From Fragum whitleyi (lineage: Eukaryota; Mollusca; Bivalvia; Cardiida; Cardiidae): 64,000 nucleotides of DNA. The notes under the pieces are model-generated. The model was not told the origin of the DNA, searched no databases, and worked only from the letters and a program-made list of their open reading frames with translations. The position numbers were made by a program, and so were the translations under genes. The stretch is taken from contig OX411544.1 of NCBI GenBank assembly GCA_948146395.1, positions 36,786,457 through 36,850,456 of the forward strand. Reading direction: 5' to 3'. Positions 13,301 through 24,488 of this stretch are shown here, in pieces; within the stretch, counting starts at the first letter, position 1, and the number at the start of each line of letters is the position of its first letter.

Positions 13301-14290
13301 AGACTATTATGAAGTTTCATTAATACATTTAAAAAAAATCCCAAAATTATCCTTTTCAGGGCAAAATTCGCTCTCTTCAATCAATTCATTACATACTTGT
13401 GCATGAATAAATTTCTTAAAGTCTTAAACCACAAGAGCAGATATTTTCTTGGTAAATATGAGGCAAAACATTGTCACATGAATTTTCAACAAAATGTCAA
13501 GTCTAAAGTTTTGGCAATTTTGTTTATGTAGAAAGCTTAGATATTGTCATAGCCTTGCGTTATCGTAAATACAGTCAAAACTTGAGTTTCGTGATACCAT
13601 GAGTTGATTTTTTAAGTTTTCAAATATTTGTTGACTTTTACAATAATAAACTTCAACCAACTCCTAATTGGTCACCCAAATAAACCATGAAAAGTATAAA
13701 TTAATAATGTGAAAGATGCAAGTGTTTGTTGCGTTCCAATAACCTGTTCACTTGGTGGACATCAAAACCAAAATTTATCAAAGAATTCTCCAGAGAAAGT
13801 AATTTAACTAGCAGGAGGTACCCTCATTTTCAAAATTAACATTGATGGGTGGGGTAAATTTAACCCATTCACCTCAGTTACACAAATGATGGTCTAGAGT
13901 GATTTTTCAACAACATATCGGCATTTCCTCGACTGAAATTTTGAAAATTCCCTGCATTTTGCTATTTTTGGTGAACTTTTTAAAGTAGCGTTAGTGTCTT
14001 CTTACGAAAGTCCTCCAGATCGATTTGTCTTTGCATACAAGTATTATTCTTTCCAATTATTAACATGTAACTGTGTCAAAAAGAGAGAATCATGCAGTGA
14101 CCAATTAGAAGTTGGTTTCAGTTTAATATTAATTATCAAGAGAGGTTTTAAGAAAGAATCCTTTTTACTTAAATAAGTTTATTTTATCAAGTATCCAGCA
14201 ACCAACAGTTGAGCCTCAGGCACCTTTGAGAGTTATTTTGAATCACTTGTTATTTTACTTTTTTATTTCAGAAAATCGACTGATGAATAA
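5432..14290 (+). CDS. Large gene: DUF6589-like region plus FEN1/XPG-like nuclease
   Basis: I do not recognise a named gene. The proposed exons are 5392-7309 (ATG at 5432), 7948-8042, 9850 to about 13220, and possibly a last exon at 14272-14290; splice phases agree at each join. The protein would be about 1,700 residues. Domains in order: an N-terminal region of unknown type; a segment with MMDNL, GPDQ and LLLAAVKSSLPF motifs that resembles DUF6589 proteins, a family I believe to be transposase-derived; and a C-terminal FEN1/XPG-like PIN domain with a lysine/arginine-rich tail. The fusion and its large exons suggest a mobile-element or domesticated-element gene, but no terminal repeats were identified. 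Two lesions (frame change near 5500, TGA at 11200-11202) suggest decay, unless they are sequence errors. Alternatives are a host gene of unknown role or an expressed pseudogene. Confidence 0.6.
7948..8042 (+). CDS. Locus 1 exon 2 (short)
   Basis: This 95-nt exon lies between TTACAG and GTGAGT. Spliced to exon 1 in phase 1 it reads DKLHLTCAKYQKSDDLEASL and ends in an acidic stretch finishing EDYD, in phase 0. It matches the frame of the exon starting at 9850. Both splice sites are good consensus, and the joint frame stays open across two introns. Confidence 0.6.
8390..8584 (+). repeat. Left part of an older repeat split by a nested element
   Basis: Contains AGGAGTCAGCTTGTAGGCC and a GTCTGTAGGTC stretch, then TTGAAACTTTACAGATCTG. 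The sequence after the next element (9597-9700: TTATGGCCTTTTGACGG, AGGGGGTATTAGTCCG) appears to continue it. The two parts therefore look like one repeat interrupted by the element at 8585-9596. Confidence 0.5.
8585..9596 (+). repeat. Interspersed repeat of ~150-bp units, intronic
   Basis: It starts TAGCTCACCTGAGCACGAAG, passes through GGCGTCCGTCTGTCCGTC, and ends GGGCCCTCGGGGTCCTCTTG. Inside, the phrase TATGGTCCAAT recurs at about 8841, 9142 and 9287, and once more altered near 9432, giving a unit near 145-150 bp. A second sub-unit (TCTTTAAACGAC-x-CTCCTCC) occurs at 8671 and 8971. It has no ORF of its own and lies in intron 2 of locus 1. Relatives or partial copies are at 1-322 and 59390-60190. 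Confidence 0.75.
9850..11199 (+). CDS. Locus 1 exon 3, DUF6589-like part
   Basis: The acceptor is TTCAACAG at 9849; it is chosen over the AG at 9719 because only 9850 keeps the phase 0 set by exon 2. The first 100 residues are strongly acidic. Then come FGPDQKIASNLLKLQERDKK, LPEFPLLHLRKSK and AGYTLLLAAVKSSLPFSF. In DUF6589-type proteins the corresponding blocks are a G-D-Q motif, a W-H-L-L-K-like block and an R-Y-x-L-L motif. I infer a shared RNase H-like fold, not a proven one. The frame reaches TGA at 11200-11202. A consensus-like donor at 11153 has no in-phase acceptor that avoids a stop. Confidence 0.6.
11200..11202 (+). other. In-frame TGA inside locus 1
   Basis: The reading frame is the same on both sides of this stop and is open from 9850 to 13227 apart from this codon. 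Downstream residues (NIYNAYDVNRPTLSDAI) look like ordinary protein. It is either a nonsense mutation, a sequence error or a hidden very small intron. A second frame around 11193-11242 also reads plausibly (NGLTNPETRWNFYNS), so two compensating indels are a further possibility. Confidence 0.55.
11203..13220 (+). CDS. Locus 1 exon 3/4, FEN1/XPG-like nuclease domain
   Basis: This section encodes a probable PIN-fold flap-nuclease-like domain. Counting residue 1 at 11281, an N-terminal block (FLRQFPNLKHMVICEEKYNF followed by ATRKQRKSK, about residues 200-240) resembles the FEN1 N-domain. The sequence GEAEMAQ (from residue 339) matches the E-A-E metal-site motif. SGDIDS (D370, D372) matches the D-x-D motif. 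ALGGNDYLPKFFGIS (D444) matches the G-x-DY-x-P-x-x-G-I motif. These acidic residues are conserved, so activity is possible. The last 50 residues are basic. The frame ends at TAA 13225-13227, or at a donor AAG|GTACTA at 13220 leading to the small exon at 14272. Confidence 0.65.
14272..14290 (+). CDS. Possible last exon of locus 1
   Basis: A strong acceptor (TTTTTTATTTCAG) precedes it. If spliced from 13220 it reads RKSTDE and stops at 14288-14290, with AATAAA overlapping at 14286. Without this splice the protein simply ends in PRY at 13227. Both are possible; transcript data would decide. Confidence 0.35.
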
Positions 14291-16895
14291 ATAAGTTCAA
14301 AATGAAAAAGCGAGGGTATTCGCTCCTCTATTCATACGCTTACCAGTCCTAACTGGAAGTAGCTGGTACCCATTATGCAAGAGGAAGTGCTCTAATATTA
14401 CTGATCTGGCTAGTGGAAAGAATACTTAAGAAAAATATTCACTTGGAAATTTCAAAGTGATAAGAGAAGAATGTGTTCTAATTACTGTTATCACATTTAA
14501 TGTCCACCAGTACCTCTATGGGCATCAAGTTCTCATATAAAGAAGTGGAAACAATTTTTAATCATTGTGGAACGTGATATCTTTACAAATGACAACTAAG
14601 AGAAGAGTGTGGTTTTTATTATCCGCAAGAGTATCCATGAAATACTATGCAAATCTTTTTTGCATTCTCTTTTCATCTGAAGAGAAATGTATTTTTGAAT
14701 TATTGGATTGTGTAATGTATTTATTGTAAGCAATACCGATATTTTATTCAATGTGTTACTCATTCTTCTTCAGTTCCAAAGTTTGTTATCTGCAACCTAT
14801 AAACATATAGGCAGTCACAACAGATTCATTTATTCATAGAATCTGTTTTGAATTTTGACCAAATGTTACTCTTAGACGACTCTTCAATTGCAGTTCAGTG
14901 TGAGAATTATGTTTCTTTGCTAAATAGACATTTTTGCACTATCAAAAAACATACTGTGTAATAACTAGAAGATAATGATTTATATAAAAAAAAAGTCGAT
15001 ATTTGCATCAAATACAAAATCATTATTATCAATAAGGATAATTACAATATATTTTAACTTTTATACACCTGTTAAAAGAAGGGACGTATTGTGTGATCAC
15101 CCATGCCATCCAGGCGTCTGGCGTCCGGGCGGCGTCCACTTCTTTGTCCAGAGCATAACTCTGTCACTTTATGTCCGTGACAGTTGTGTTCCTTTCATGA
15201 TTACTGAGTGCATTGCGAAAGAAGACTTACACTAGTGTTTTTATTTTTTTTAGTCATTCTCCTTTGTTGTTTTCCATATTTCGAGATCCAGCAGTGTAAC
15301 AGACGTATCTTGTGCGAAACTAGAATTTTGAAATTTTAGACACTCAAAAGTAATTATTTCTATTAGTTTATTATAATTCTTTTTTATTTTAGCGTGGGTG
15401 AAAAATCAAAACATTGTAACTACAGGTTGAATAAGCTGTTGTTAGGTTGTTTTGATCTTTCACCAACTTTATTTTTGAAAAGATGTTGAAGTAATATTAC
15501 GTACGTGCGTAATGGTAGTTACACCCTTGGTTTGCCAACTTATTAATCTTCAATAAACCTCATTTTTAGGAGCATAAGTATTATCAATTTATGCGATATG
15601 GCAGACAATATACCAGTATTTACTAGTGAATTCATTCAAGACTAAAATGTAAAATAATATTGATTGAGTATGTGTTGTTTTAGTCCAATGTAAGTTGCTA
15701 GATTTCCAGATAGACATAAGGCACATAAGATTCGAACTCAAAGAGAGCTGACTAAGAGTGAACCGTCATTTTATCTTTCTTTTTCATTTCATTTGAAAGA
15801 TAAAGAAATCAGAGCTAAACGTATTGGATTTTTTATAGAAAGATTATGTTTCAAGCAAACTTCTTGTTTCATTCTACATTTTTAAGTGTCATTTGAACAA
15901 TTCTGTAGAAAAGCTCTTGTTCTGTTGATCTCACCTTTAGTTTTTTTTTCAAAATTAGTTAATAAGACAATTTTAAAATAGAATGGAATAATGTTTCAAA
16001 TTTGTGGGCATTTCGAAATTCTTATAAAATTTGATTGTTGTATAAAGGCTCATATGTTCTTTTAATATCCAATTATATAACTTTGGTTCCAAAATCTTGT
16101 AAGAATTTTTCTCTTTTTGTAATTCTTATTTTGTTTTTAAAAAATTCTATAACTGATATAATGTTTCATGACTGTCTCATGGATATAAAAATTATATCAC
16201 ATTTCTATCTACTGTCACAGTTCCACTAAGTTCTATGCTAATTTTGAAAACAAAATCATACAGACATGAGCAGCCCGAACCTCATACAGTATTCTGTGAA
16301 AGTAGCTGTAGAGAAATCTAAGGTTAGCATTGCTGTAATATGAATGAAATACTGTTGTAAGCAATATTAAAGCCAATGCAAACAAACAAGCAAGCAAGAT
16401 AAATTGGTATACATCTGTCATAATATTCAGATGTCCTGCAGTGTATAATTCTGAAGTCTGTTTTTTTTTTTTTTTTTTTTTTTTTTGTTCATATGTCCTT
16501 CATTCTCAGACCAGTTTAAGTATAAATTGAGAGCTGACTTGCAAGGGATTCTTTGTTCCATATTGAATGAGATGTTATTTTCTCTCAATGTTTCTTTTTA
16601 TAATCAAATACCTTACTTCACCTTACAGAGGTAGGTCACCATAAGGTAGCAAAATGCCTTATCACCAGCCGTTTAAGTTGTAGTTACAATATAATATTAA
16701 TTTATTTACAATAATTTGGAATGAGTTTTGTTGAATTTCTTTTTTTTTTTTTTTTTTTTTTTTTTGAGGAAAGCACTTTGATACATTTGTAGTAGGTTTT
16801 AAATGCTGTAACAAAGCTGTAGTTACGACATTCTGTTGCCTCCTGACAATAACCATGTTCTTAAAATGGAGAAGTGTATTCAAGAATCAGACACC

Positions 16896-17085
16896 TGGAT
16901 GCCTGGTCAGTCTGTGGTTAACACATTAAGAGTTCACTGCATAATCCGACTGTAACAGGCATGAAATGTGATACAGTATTTAATAGTCCCTGGGCAGTAA
17001 TTAACAGATAATCATGGAACCATAAAACTGTCCAGCAATTTTGTAGGAATTCTGACCAAACTGGCGTCGGATTGCAGAGTGACTG
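16896..17085 (+). repeat. Dispersed repeat shared with 2254-2420
   Basis: It begins CTGGATGCCTGGTCAGTCTG and includes ATGGAACCATAAAACTGTCC, and it ends at AAACTGGCGTCGGATTG. The same phrases occur in order at 2254-2420. No terminal repeats were seen. Confidence 0.65.
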
Positions 17086-17417
17086 AGTCTTCAAGTGACT
17101 TTTCATTTGATGGGCTTTTCTTTCTGTAACTCTGAACGATAATGCAATAAATGCACAGTAATGGATTGAGAAAATCTGTGTACGCTCGTAATGACTTATT
17201 GTGCTTTTTCTATGCATCGATCTGCTGTCACGGTCCAGTCACTTCTACGGTCTTGCAATTTTCGAGAACTTAAGAAACATTGGAGGGCAGGGCTTCTGTT
17301 TCAAAATATTCGGGTTTTGAATAAAAAAAAAACCAAACAAACTTATAATAGATAGAGAAAAATCACGATGCTAGAATAGATATAATTCGGCAAAAGGTCG
17401 TATATAAAATATATAAG

Positions 17418-17790
17418 GAAGATGTAATAAGGATAAGTAGATCAAAATCAACACGGAAGATAAAGGTCTCGGACACGATAAGGTCGTCAAATCCGGTAGT
17501 CATTTTAAATACTTTGTAAGATTGAATGACGGCGTTCGTAGTTCGGAATGACAAAACGGTTCTTACTGTTTGTTAATTATACCCCGTTTTGCACGCAAAA
17601 GCATGTGCAAAGCGGGTGAAATTTTAAAACAGTTTGTCACGTTTGGTAGGAAGCTGTAATAAGGATAAGTAGATCAAAGTCAACACGGAAGATAAAGGTC
17701 TCGGGCACGATAAGGTCGACAAGAGCACGTGCAAAGCGGAATATAATTTGCAAAAGGTGTGTCACGTTTTGTTATTCTGAACGCAGGGGA
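17418..17790. repeat. Tandem duplication including ACGTGCA-core foldback
   Basis: The phrase GTAATAAGGATAAGTAGATC followed by ACACGGAAGATAAAGG occurs twice, about 230 bp apart (17424 and 17654). Each is followed by a part of the foldback family: TTTTGCACGCAAAAGCATG at 17590 and GAGCACGTGCAAAGCGG at 17721. The right end is CTGAACGCAGGG near 17780. It looks like a local duplication that took the foldback with it, followed by decay. Confidence 0.6.
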
Positions 17791-18293
17791 GGTCTTCTCA
17801 TTCAAGTTCACGACAAGTTCCTATCGTAGGCTATACAAACCTTAAGAATAATGTATAGAATTAAAATCAACCTGTATAGATGGGCAGTCTGATCTTAGCC
17901 TTTATTGTCTGCTTTCTACTTAACTTACGTGGCAAAGAATTTAGCAAAAGCAGTTGAAATGTCACGAAAATGTCTATTTGTGCGAATCAAGACTTGAATT
18001 CATCTCGTAAATGTTTAAACTCTAACCAAAACGACAATGATTGCAGCTGATTGTAGGTCGGAAATTTACGAGAGAAGAGATTGCGCTATTCAACCCATGT
18101 AATGCTGAACCCGAACTATTCCTGCTTTGGAAGATGGTTTAGACAAGTATCAGCCTGTACATCTACACAGGCTGATCTTGATCTATGTCACCTGGCTTCC
18201 TTTTTAAGCTAGTATTATCTAAAAAAATCACACATGAATTTTCATATTAAACGGTCTCGTCATACCAAGAATATTACTACCTTTTAACCTTTT

Positions 18294-18512
18294 CCTGTTT
18301 TACAAAATTTTGGACCTGTCTAAATTCAAAGCTTTTGCAGACGAAAATTTAAAGTGGATTTAATTTGAAAAATAACCATTCAGTAGGGTAGAAAATAGTG
18401 TGGAAAAAGAAGAAATTGCTTGTCAGAAGCAATTTCTTCTTTTTTCACAATGTTTTATTCAATCATAAAATCACAGGCACGTAAAAGCAGGGATTAAACA
18501 GCAAAGGGTTAA
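18294..18512. mobile_element. TTAA-flanked piggyBac-type MITE, copy 1
   Basis: It is bounded by TTAA on each side, with ends CCTTTTCCTG and GCAAAGGG. An internal hairpin pairs AGAAGAAATTGCTTG with AAGCAATTTCTTCT. Two further copies (27953-28180, 50232-50461) have the same boundaries and about 90% similar interiors by eye. TTAA target sites with CCC-GGG ends are the mark of the piggyBac superfamily. It is non-autonomous, with no ORF. Confidence 0.75.
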
Positions 18513-19350
18513 GGGTTGCAAATGGGTCACTAAGATAGGTACCGGGACTGATGCTCCGGGACTGATGCTGTAAATCTAACTTGTTTTTCGTTAATAGTCA
18601 TTTTGACGGGAGTTTTATTTTCCTAAAGCCAAAACATATCTTGAGACTGGCTCTTAAGGTCCAGTTACCTTACACTGTACATTCATTTTCTTTATAACAT
18701 GCACATGCATGTATTTTATTCATTATTTAGTTTTCCTCTGAATTTCATTTTAGAGTTTTAAAATATCGTTGCCAATAGTGTGTTTAGTATCGATGCCAGA
18801 TAAATATTAATTGTGAACTAATTTAAGTATTGAAGAAAAACAAAAGACTCAGTGCCGGAAATTTGAGTGATTTTTATGAAAAAACCCAAAGAGGCTTTTT
18901 GCATCATATCATTGTCGTTTCATTTTTAAACTTTCGTTGATGCTTCTAGACGATAACGGAAACGTAAGTATCGAAGTATTTAATTTTCTACGTGTGACGT
19001 AACGTTAATCGACGTCATGGTGCTCGTTAGTCTGCCTTATTTGTCTCTGAACGAAAGTGTAGTCTACTTCGAGCGTAACACATGTAACACATGTAACGTA
19101 AAACATGCCTAATGCAAGCGCCCTGTTATCGTGCGTTGATGTTTTTTTTATTATTATCATTTTAATGGTTTTTTTCTAAATAATATCCTTGAATACACGT
19201 GTTAACATAAATTGATCATCTTTTCAGTCTCAATGAAATGGGTTGACAGTTTGGCGATATGCCAGTCGATCACATGCTCGGGTCTCGTAAAAAGCGGTTC
19301 TCAAATCGAATCAATGAATGAATGAATCAATGAGACAATGAATAAGTCCA
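18513..19350. other. Region without a recognised gene
   Basis: No coding signal. There is a short direct repeat at 18545-18570 (CGGGACTGATGCT twice) and ATGTAACACATGTAAC-type repetition near 19080. The remainder is AT-rich sequence. Confidence 0.5.
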
Positions 19351-19689
19351 TGCCCGATACAAACTATGATTCAATAATCAATTTTCACTTTTCATGCAAC
19401 TGTGCGCGAGAAAAACTTAAAATATACATGCCGCGTTTTCAAAGCTGTTCAGTATATTATATAAAAATAACATTTTACCCCAACTTTTTCCCTAAAAGCC
19501 ACAAGTGAAATTACAGCATTTTCGTCAACTCAAAGAAAGATGAACCGATCTTACACTGAAACACTCTCCCACACCCTCTCTCTCCACACACTCTCTCTCC
19601 ACACACCATGTCTCCCCGGTCTTTCTCTTACTTTCCCTACTTTCTCTTCCCAGTATGTCTTTCTAATCTCTCCTTTTCTCCCGATCCCG

Positions 19690-19780
<91 letters not shown>

Positions 19781-20453
19781 CCTCCCTCTTTCTCTATCAT
19801 CTCTCTCTCTCCGCCCACTCTCTTTATCTCTCCGTCTCCCATTTCCTTTGTCTCCCATTCTCTCTCGCACTCATCCACTCTTCCCTCCGCTCTCTCTCTC
19901 TCTCTCTCCCTCTCTCTCTCAGTCTCTCTCTCGCTCTCTCTCTCTCTTTTCTCTCCGCCCCTCTCTCTCTCTCTCTCTCTCCTTTTCTCTCCGCCCTCTC
20001 TCTCTCTCTCCCCCCTCTCTCTCTCCGCCCACTCTCTGTATCTCTCCGTCTCCGTTTTCTTCTTTCTCCCATTCTCTCTGGCACCCATCATGTCCCAACG
20101 GTCTTTCTCCTACTTTCCCTACTCTCTCTTCCGAATTTGTCTTTCTTATCTCTCCGCAATGCCCGATACAAACTATAATTCAATAATGAATTTTCACTTT
20201 TCATGCAACTGTGCGCGAGAAAAACTTGAAATATACATGCCGCGTTTTTAAAGCTGTTCAGTTTATTATATAAAAAGAACATTTTACCCCAACTTTTTCC
20301 CATAAAGCCACAAGTGAAATTACAGCTTTTTCGTCAACTCAAAGAAAGATGAACCGATCTTACACTGAAACATTCTCCCACACCCTCTCTCTCCACACAC
20401 TCTCTCTCCATACACTCTCTCTCCACACACCATGTCTCCCCGGTCTTTCTCTT
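19351..20453. repeat. Direct duplication (~290 bp) flanking a CT-rich microsatellite
   Basis: The block from ATGCCCGATACAAACTAT to CCCCGGTCTTTCTCTT occurs at 19351-19632 and again at 20159-20453, 808 bp apart, nearly identical (few substitutions plus one extra CT-repeat unit). Between them is a long (CT)n tract (19687-19777 nearly pure, then interrupted CT-rich sequence to about 20150). The long open frames here on both strands are artefacts of the dinucleotide repeat. Confidence 0.85.
19687..20060 (+). repeat. (CT)n microsatellite
   Basis: Long CT run, pure for about 90 bp from 19691 and then mixed with CCCTCC, CCGCCC and TCTTT interruptions. It has the same unit, on the other strand, as the (GA)n tract at 26701-26880. 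Confidence 0.9.
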
Positions 20454-20855
20454 TGAGCAAGTGCTCATGAGATTTGTAATGTTTCATCACAGATGTTTTC
20501 CAAGAAAACGCGAGCCATGGCTCTGGCCAATAGTTAATCGTAGGTTTATGTATCCCATCAACCGGCGACGTTATACATGTATATCTTATCTGACATTTGT
20601 CTCCCACATATGGATAAATGACCGCAAACATATTAAGTACAGTATTAGCTGAAGACAAGGAAAGTATTTCATGGTTATATTGGTGCGAGTAATACCGGGA
20701 ATCCATGGTTAAATGTTCCAGCCTCGATTTACATACAATTTTAAAAGCCGCGTTAGAATTCATACAAACTTTTACACTACGAGATACAAAGATTTGCTTT
20801 CAAGGATTAAAAAAAATAGTATTTTTAAACATTCTTTCGCCTTTTCAGCTTTGTT

Positions 20856-21638
20856 TAAAGGCCCGGTCCATCTGCACTCACTGATGCATTGGGGATGTAA
20901 AACGTATTAGAATCTTTACATCCGTCGAAAGTACGCTTTACACCTTTTTCTTGCCATATACATACGGTTTGCATACGCTCTGTCCGTTGAGACTCCGTCC
21001 AAATGTAATTTCATCCGTGCAGAATGATTTGAGCTGCGCATTACTTATAGAGCGTATAAACTTTCCGCTAAATACGATGTAAATGCGTAATAATACTAGG
21101 AACAGGCGCTACGTATCCGATACCATCCGTTATTCTCCCGCTGTATCCTCAGTCCATCCCTTAGGTATCCTCAGAACTCTTATCCGCTTTGGGTGAAAAC
21201 GTACAGACAGTGGAATTATTAAGTATACAAAAAGTATAAAAAAAAGGAAGTAACACGGATAACTATGTATGTAAGCGTTTGCATAACGTAAAATTTAATG
21301 ATCCGCGCTCTATCCATTTTGTTTCCGCTCAGGATACGCGCTGTATACGGTCAATGCTGTATGTATCTGCTCTTTCCGCTCTTCGTATACGCCACAATTA
21401 CACCCGGTAACTTCTTCAGAGCTGGCATCCGCTCTTATCCGCAAGGCTTCCGATGAACAGCCCCTCAACAACTCGGGTACATACTTTAGGCGTCCGATAT
21501 TTTCCGTTCTGTATTCGCAATTTTTTCCACATTTATCAGTTTTTATCAAGCGTATGAGAATGGATGGAAAGTTTACTCTTCCGCGGTGTCCATTTAGCAT
21601 ACGTTTTGTGTCCATTTGGCAGTGGGGCTGGGCCTTTA
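20856..21638. mobile_element. Non-autonomous DNA transposon with TAAAGGCCC ends
   Basis: The left end is TAAAGGCCCGGTCCATCTGC; the right end is GCAGTGGGGCTGGGCCTTTA, an imperfect inverted pair of about 20 bp. The 780-bp interior is richer in CG dinucleotides than its surroundings and repeats ATCCGCTC/TTTCCGCT-like phrases many times. No transposase is encoded. The superfamily is not assigned. Confidence 0.6.
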
Positions 21639-21639
21639 G

Positions 21640-23666
21640 TGGGAAAAACTTACTTCTATTATGTCTCTTCTTTTACGGAAGATAATCGCTTGAAACTTGT
21701 GATACACGTCGTATATGAACACTTTCGAAAACACAGCTTGTTCTATGAATTGGGATAGCTATTAATGTATTTCTGTACATATTGTCATTTATGGACTATA
21801 GTCTTTTTTTTGTAAATTTTTTTGTCTACTTCCTAGGATTCAGACAACCATTCTGGACAATCTTGTAATTACACGATGGTATTTTCGGTTGACGTTTGAT
21901 TTGAGACTTGTCACCCAAAAAGGAACAATCTAAAGAACTTGTTAAATAAATATTTGGAAAAAAAGAAAATATTTGCTTCAGAGGGCGAATTTCGAAAACA
22001 ATTCAGCCAAGTTAATTCTCACAGCCTTACCAGTGACGACTCTTTACGAACTACCCAGGTTTTCCCTATTCATTTGATGGAACCCATACGTGTATACGAA
22101 TGAAATCTGAGAAAAGCTAGATTTTTGTTAGTTTGTTGGCCATGTCTTGTTACTTTCCCTCTCGGAAAAAATAGGTGGTTAAATGGTGATTATACGCATA
22201 ACGATTGAGTGGGGGAAATCCAATTTGTCAATACGTACGTAGGACAATTTCTTCCGTATTTGTTTGAATGCGGATGTTAATTAGGTATTAATATACCGTG
22301 ATACTTACGCTAATAAACTATAGAAACTACAGTTTGACCGCTCATACCACCGTAACAAAAGAGTGTTTACCATCGAAAAATTGTATATTGAATAGTAAGG
22401 GTTCATTTCTATTTAGTGACTACTGTAAATAAGAGTTCGACAAATTTTGACAAATTTCAACAGTTGGTCATTTTAAACGATTTCGTACAACGTGAGAGTT
22501 CTCAGAACAAAGGATAGAACTCATTTGCTTTATCAAATACCAATTAGTTTGTGTGTTTGTTTGTTTGTTTTTTTTTTTTTTTTTTTATTTATTTATTTTT
22601 TTTTTTTTTTTTTTTTTTGTTGTTGTTGTTTTTGTTTTTTCATTGACTAACTTCAAAGAAACAAATTGTTTCGAGATAAGAGCAGATAAAACAAGTATGA
22701 AATCTTCATCTTTCAACAAAACCCTATACTGAGGTATTTATTCGAATCCTCTCGAAGAGACTATTGCAATGATTACCAAAGCCTTGCAGTTTGTAAAAAT
22801 ATCATTGAATTATTGTCATTTGAAATTCACCCGCCATAATGGCCACATGCATTAAAATATGAGATAGACGTAACGGCAAAAGTTGCTGGTCACGTCAAAA
22901 AAGGCGATACGTTTACAGATGAAACCATTGTATGCGCTGCTAAAAAGTATTTACACATTTATTTGGCGTCAAATGAAAGGTCTTTGAAAGTGGATTTTTT
23001 TTATTATGTATAACATTAATTTTCATATATAAATATATTTCATATTTACTTTAATTACACCTCATCGTACATTATGTAAGTCTTACGCCTGTATGATGGA
23101 TCAATCAAAAGATGGCAACCACGAATGAAGAAAGACAGTAGCGTCAGATTGCTAAAAAGGCGTCCTTTTTTTCAATAGTCATGTTTTCAAAATCGCATTA
23201 ATTCACCTTTTCTTTAGAATAAATTGATAAAAATGGATATTCGAATTATACCTGAATCCGAATTTATGCAATAAAAGTTTTGTTCAAATTTCGGCTTAAT
23301 CTTACAAGTAAATTATTGTGTTTATTCAGTCTTAAAATTGTCCCACTTTACGCGAAAAACGTCATAAAAATACCGGTGACGTTTTTCATGCATTTCTTTA
23401 TACTTATTGTAAACATACTTTTAATTTTTCATCAGATTCAAAATACATCTGGAACATATTAAGCAAAATTAAAACCAATCATCAATATTTCTTCAACAAA
23501 ATGAAATGTATATACATCGTAATGTTGGTCTTAAAATTGTCCCACCGACGCGATTTTTTGAAGTTTGAACGTCAAGTCATCTTACAAGTTTTCTAAAATA
23601 TTTCTCGTTCAGAGAACCAGACAAAAGCTGGTAAAAAAAAAGTTTGATTTCCATTCATTTGTCCTT
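21640..23666. other. Region without a recognised gene
   Basis: No coding region is supported. At 21905-22000 there is a degenerate piece of the CACGCGAAAAGGG TIR family (ACTTGTCACCCAAAAAGGAAC, then AAATAAATATTTGG). T-rich runs occupy 22569-22640. The phrase TCTTAAAATTGTCCCAC occurs twice (23331 and 23530), hinting at a decayed tandem repeat. Confidence 0.5.
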
Positions 23667-24000
23667 TGTATAGAGAATAACGTGTTAGTGTCTGAAATTT
23701 AACATGTTATCTGGTCAAGGTTGGGAGAATTTATCATGACGAGGCCTTTCCGAGTCATGATAATTTCTCACAGCCGAGACTGATAACATTGATATTTTAA
23801 GACACTATCATGTTATTCTATTTATCATGCAATCATTTTTCAGTGTTTAAGTATGAAACCCTTATAAACCCTTATAAAATTAAAGAAATTCAGGTGAAAG
23901 TGTATGCAAATTGTTTCTCAAAATAGACTGCCTGATATAATGTTATGTTATCAGACAGGTGATATCAGGACAATACAGGCTTAATTGCATGATAAAAGTT
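23667..24000 (+). repeat. Compound foldback element, copy 1
   Basis: The first half is an inverted repeat from AGAGAATAACGTGTTAGTG to CACTATCATGTTATTCT, with an inner hairpin AATTTATCATGACGAGGCC / GAGTCATGATAATTTCT. The second half ends with ATTGCATGATAAAAG, which pairs with ATCATGCAATC at 23826. The same 330-bp arrangement lies in inverted orientation at 51596-51922. Confidence 0.65.
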
Positions 24001-24356
24001 AATAGACCGTTGATCGATGGGAATTTTTTATGGTCTTAGTCGACTCGGATACAGTTTCTCTTCGGTTCGTATGTTGCTTTCAATAGTTTCCGACTTACTG
24101 CTCTTGCTAATCCATTGTATATAGAAGGTGATATAAATCATATTTCTGCAACATGTAAACATGTTTACATTGACTCGATTTCATATTATTGTATATTTCA
24201 CAAAGAAGTGACGGAATATAAACTATTTTCGTTGCTTTTCGTCAAAGTTTACTTGTAAATCATCCTTTATACGTTACTTATAAACGGGCGTCCTTTGTTA
24301 CAGTGGTAATCGCCAACTTCTGCCGTTACGTCATAGTAAATTTTACAATGGGCTAC

Positions 24357-24393
<37 letters not shown>

Positions 24394-24470
24394 TCTTTAT
24401 TTAAAGAAGGTAGCTCATTACTAAGTTCAAAGAAAAAAAAGTAAAAATAATTCAGAAACTTCAAAACCCA
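24357..24470 (-). mobile_element. 5'-truncated LINE 3' end with (TTA)n tail
   Basis: On the minus strand the sequence reads CTACCTTCTTTAAATAAAG, then ATTTTATTATTATTATTA. The same ending, with the same trinucleotide tail, terminates the CR1/Jockey-like element at 30405-33065. It is probably a severely truncated copy of that family. Confidence 0.55.
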
Positions 24471-24488
24471 AACAAACTATTTTATGAA

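Larger units (their letters stand above)
14300..18293. other. Long intergenic stretch, repeats only
   Basis: No supported gene. Visible content: a repeat fragment at about 15066-15180 (TTAAAAGAAGGGACGTATTG then GGCGTCCGGGCGGCGTCC), T-runs at 16460-16486 and 16740-16765, the dispersed repeat at 16896-17085 shared with 2254-2420, and a duplicated block (GATAAAGGTCTCG) at about 17418-17495 and 17648-17724. Open frames here are short and lack protein-like character. Confidence 0.55.

Noticed and set aside
19540..20186. Long open frames on both strands in the CT tract
   Set aside because: They are products of a dinucleotide repeat (Ser-Leu and Arg-Glu runs) open in several frames at once.
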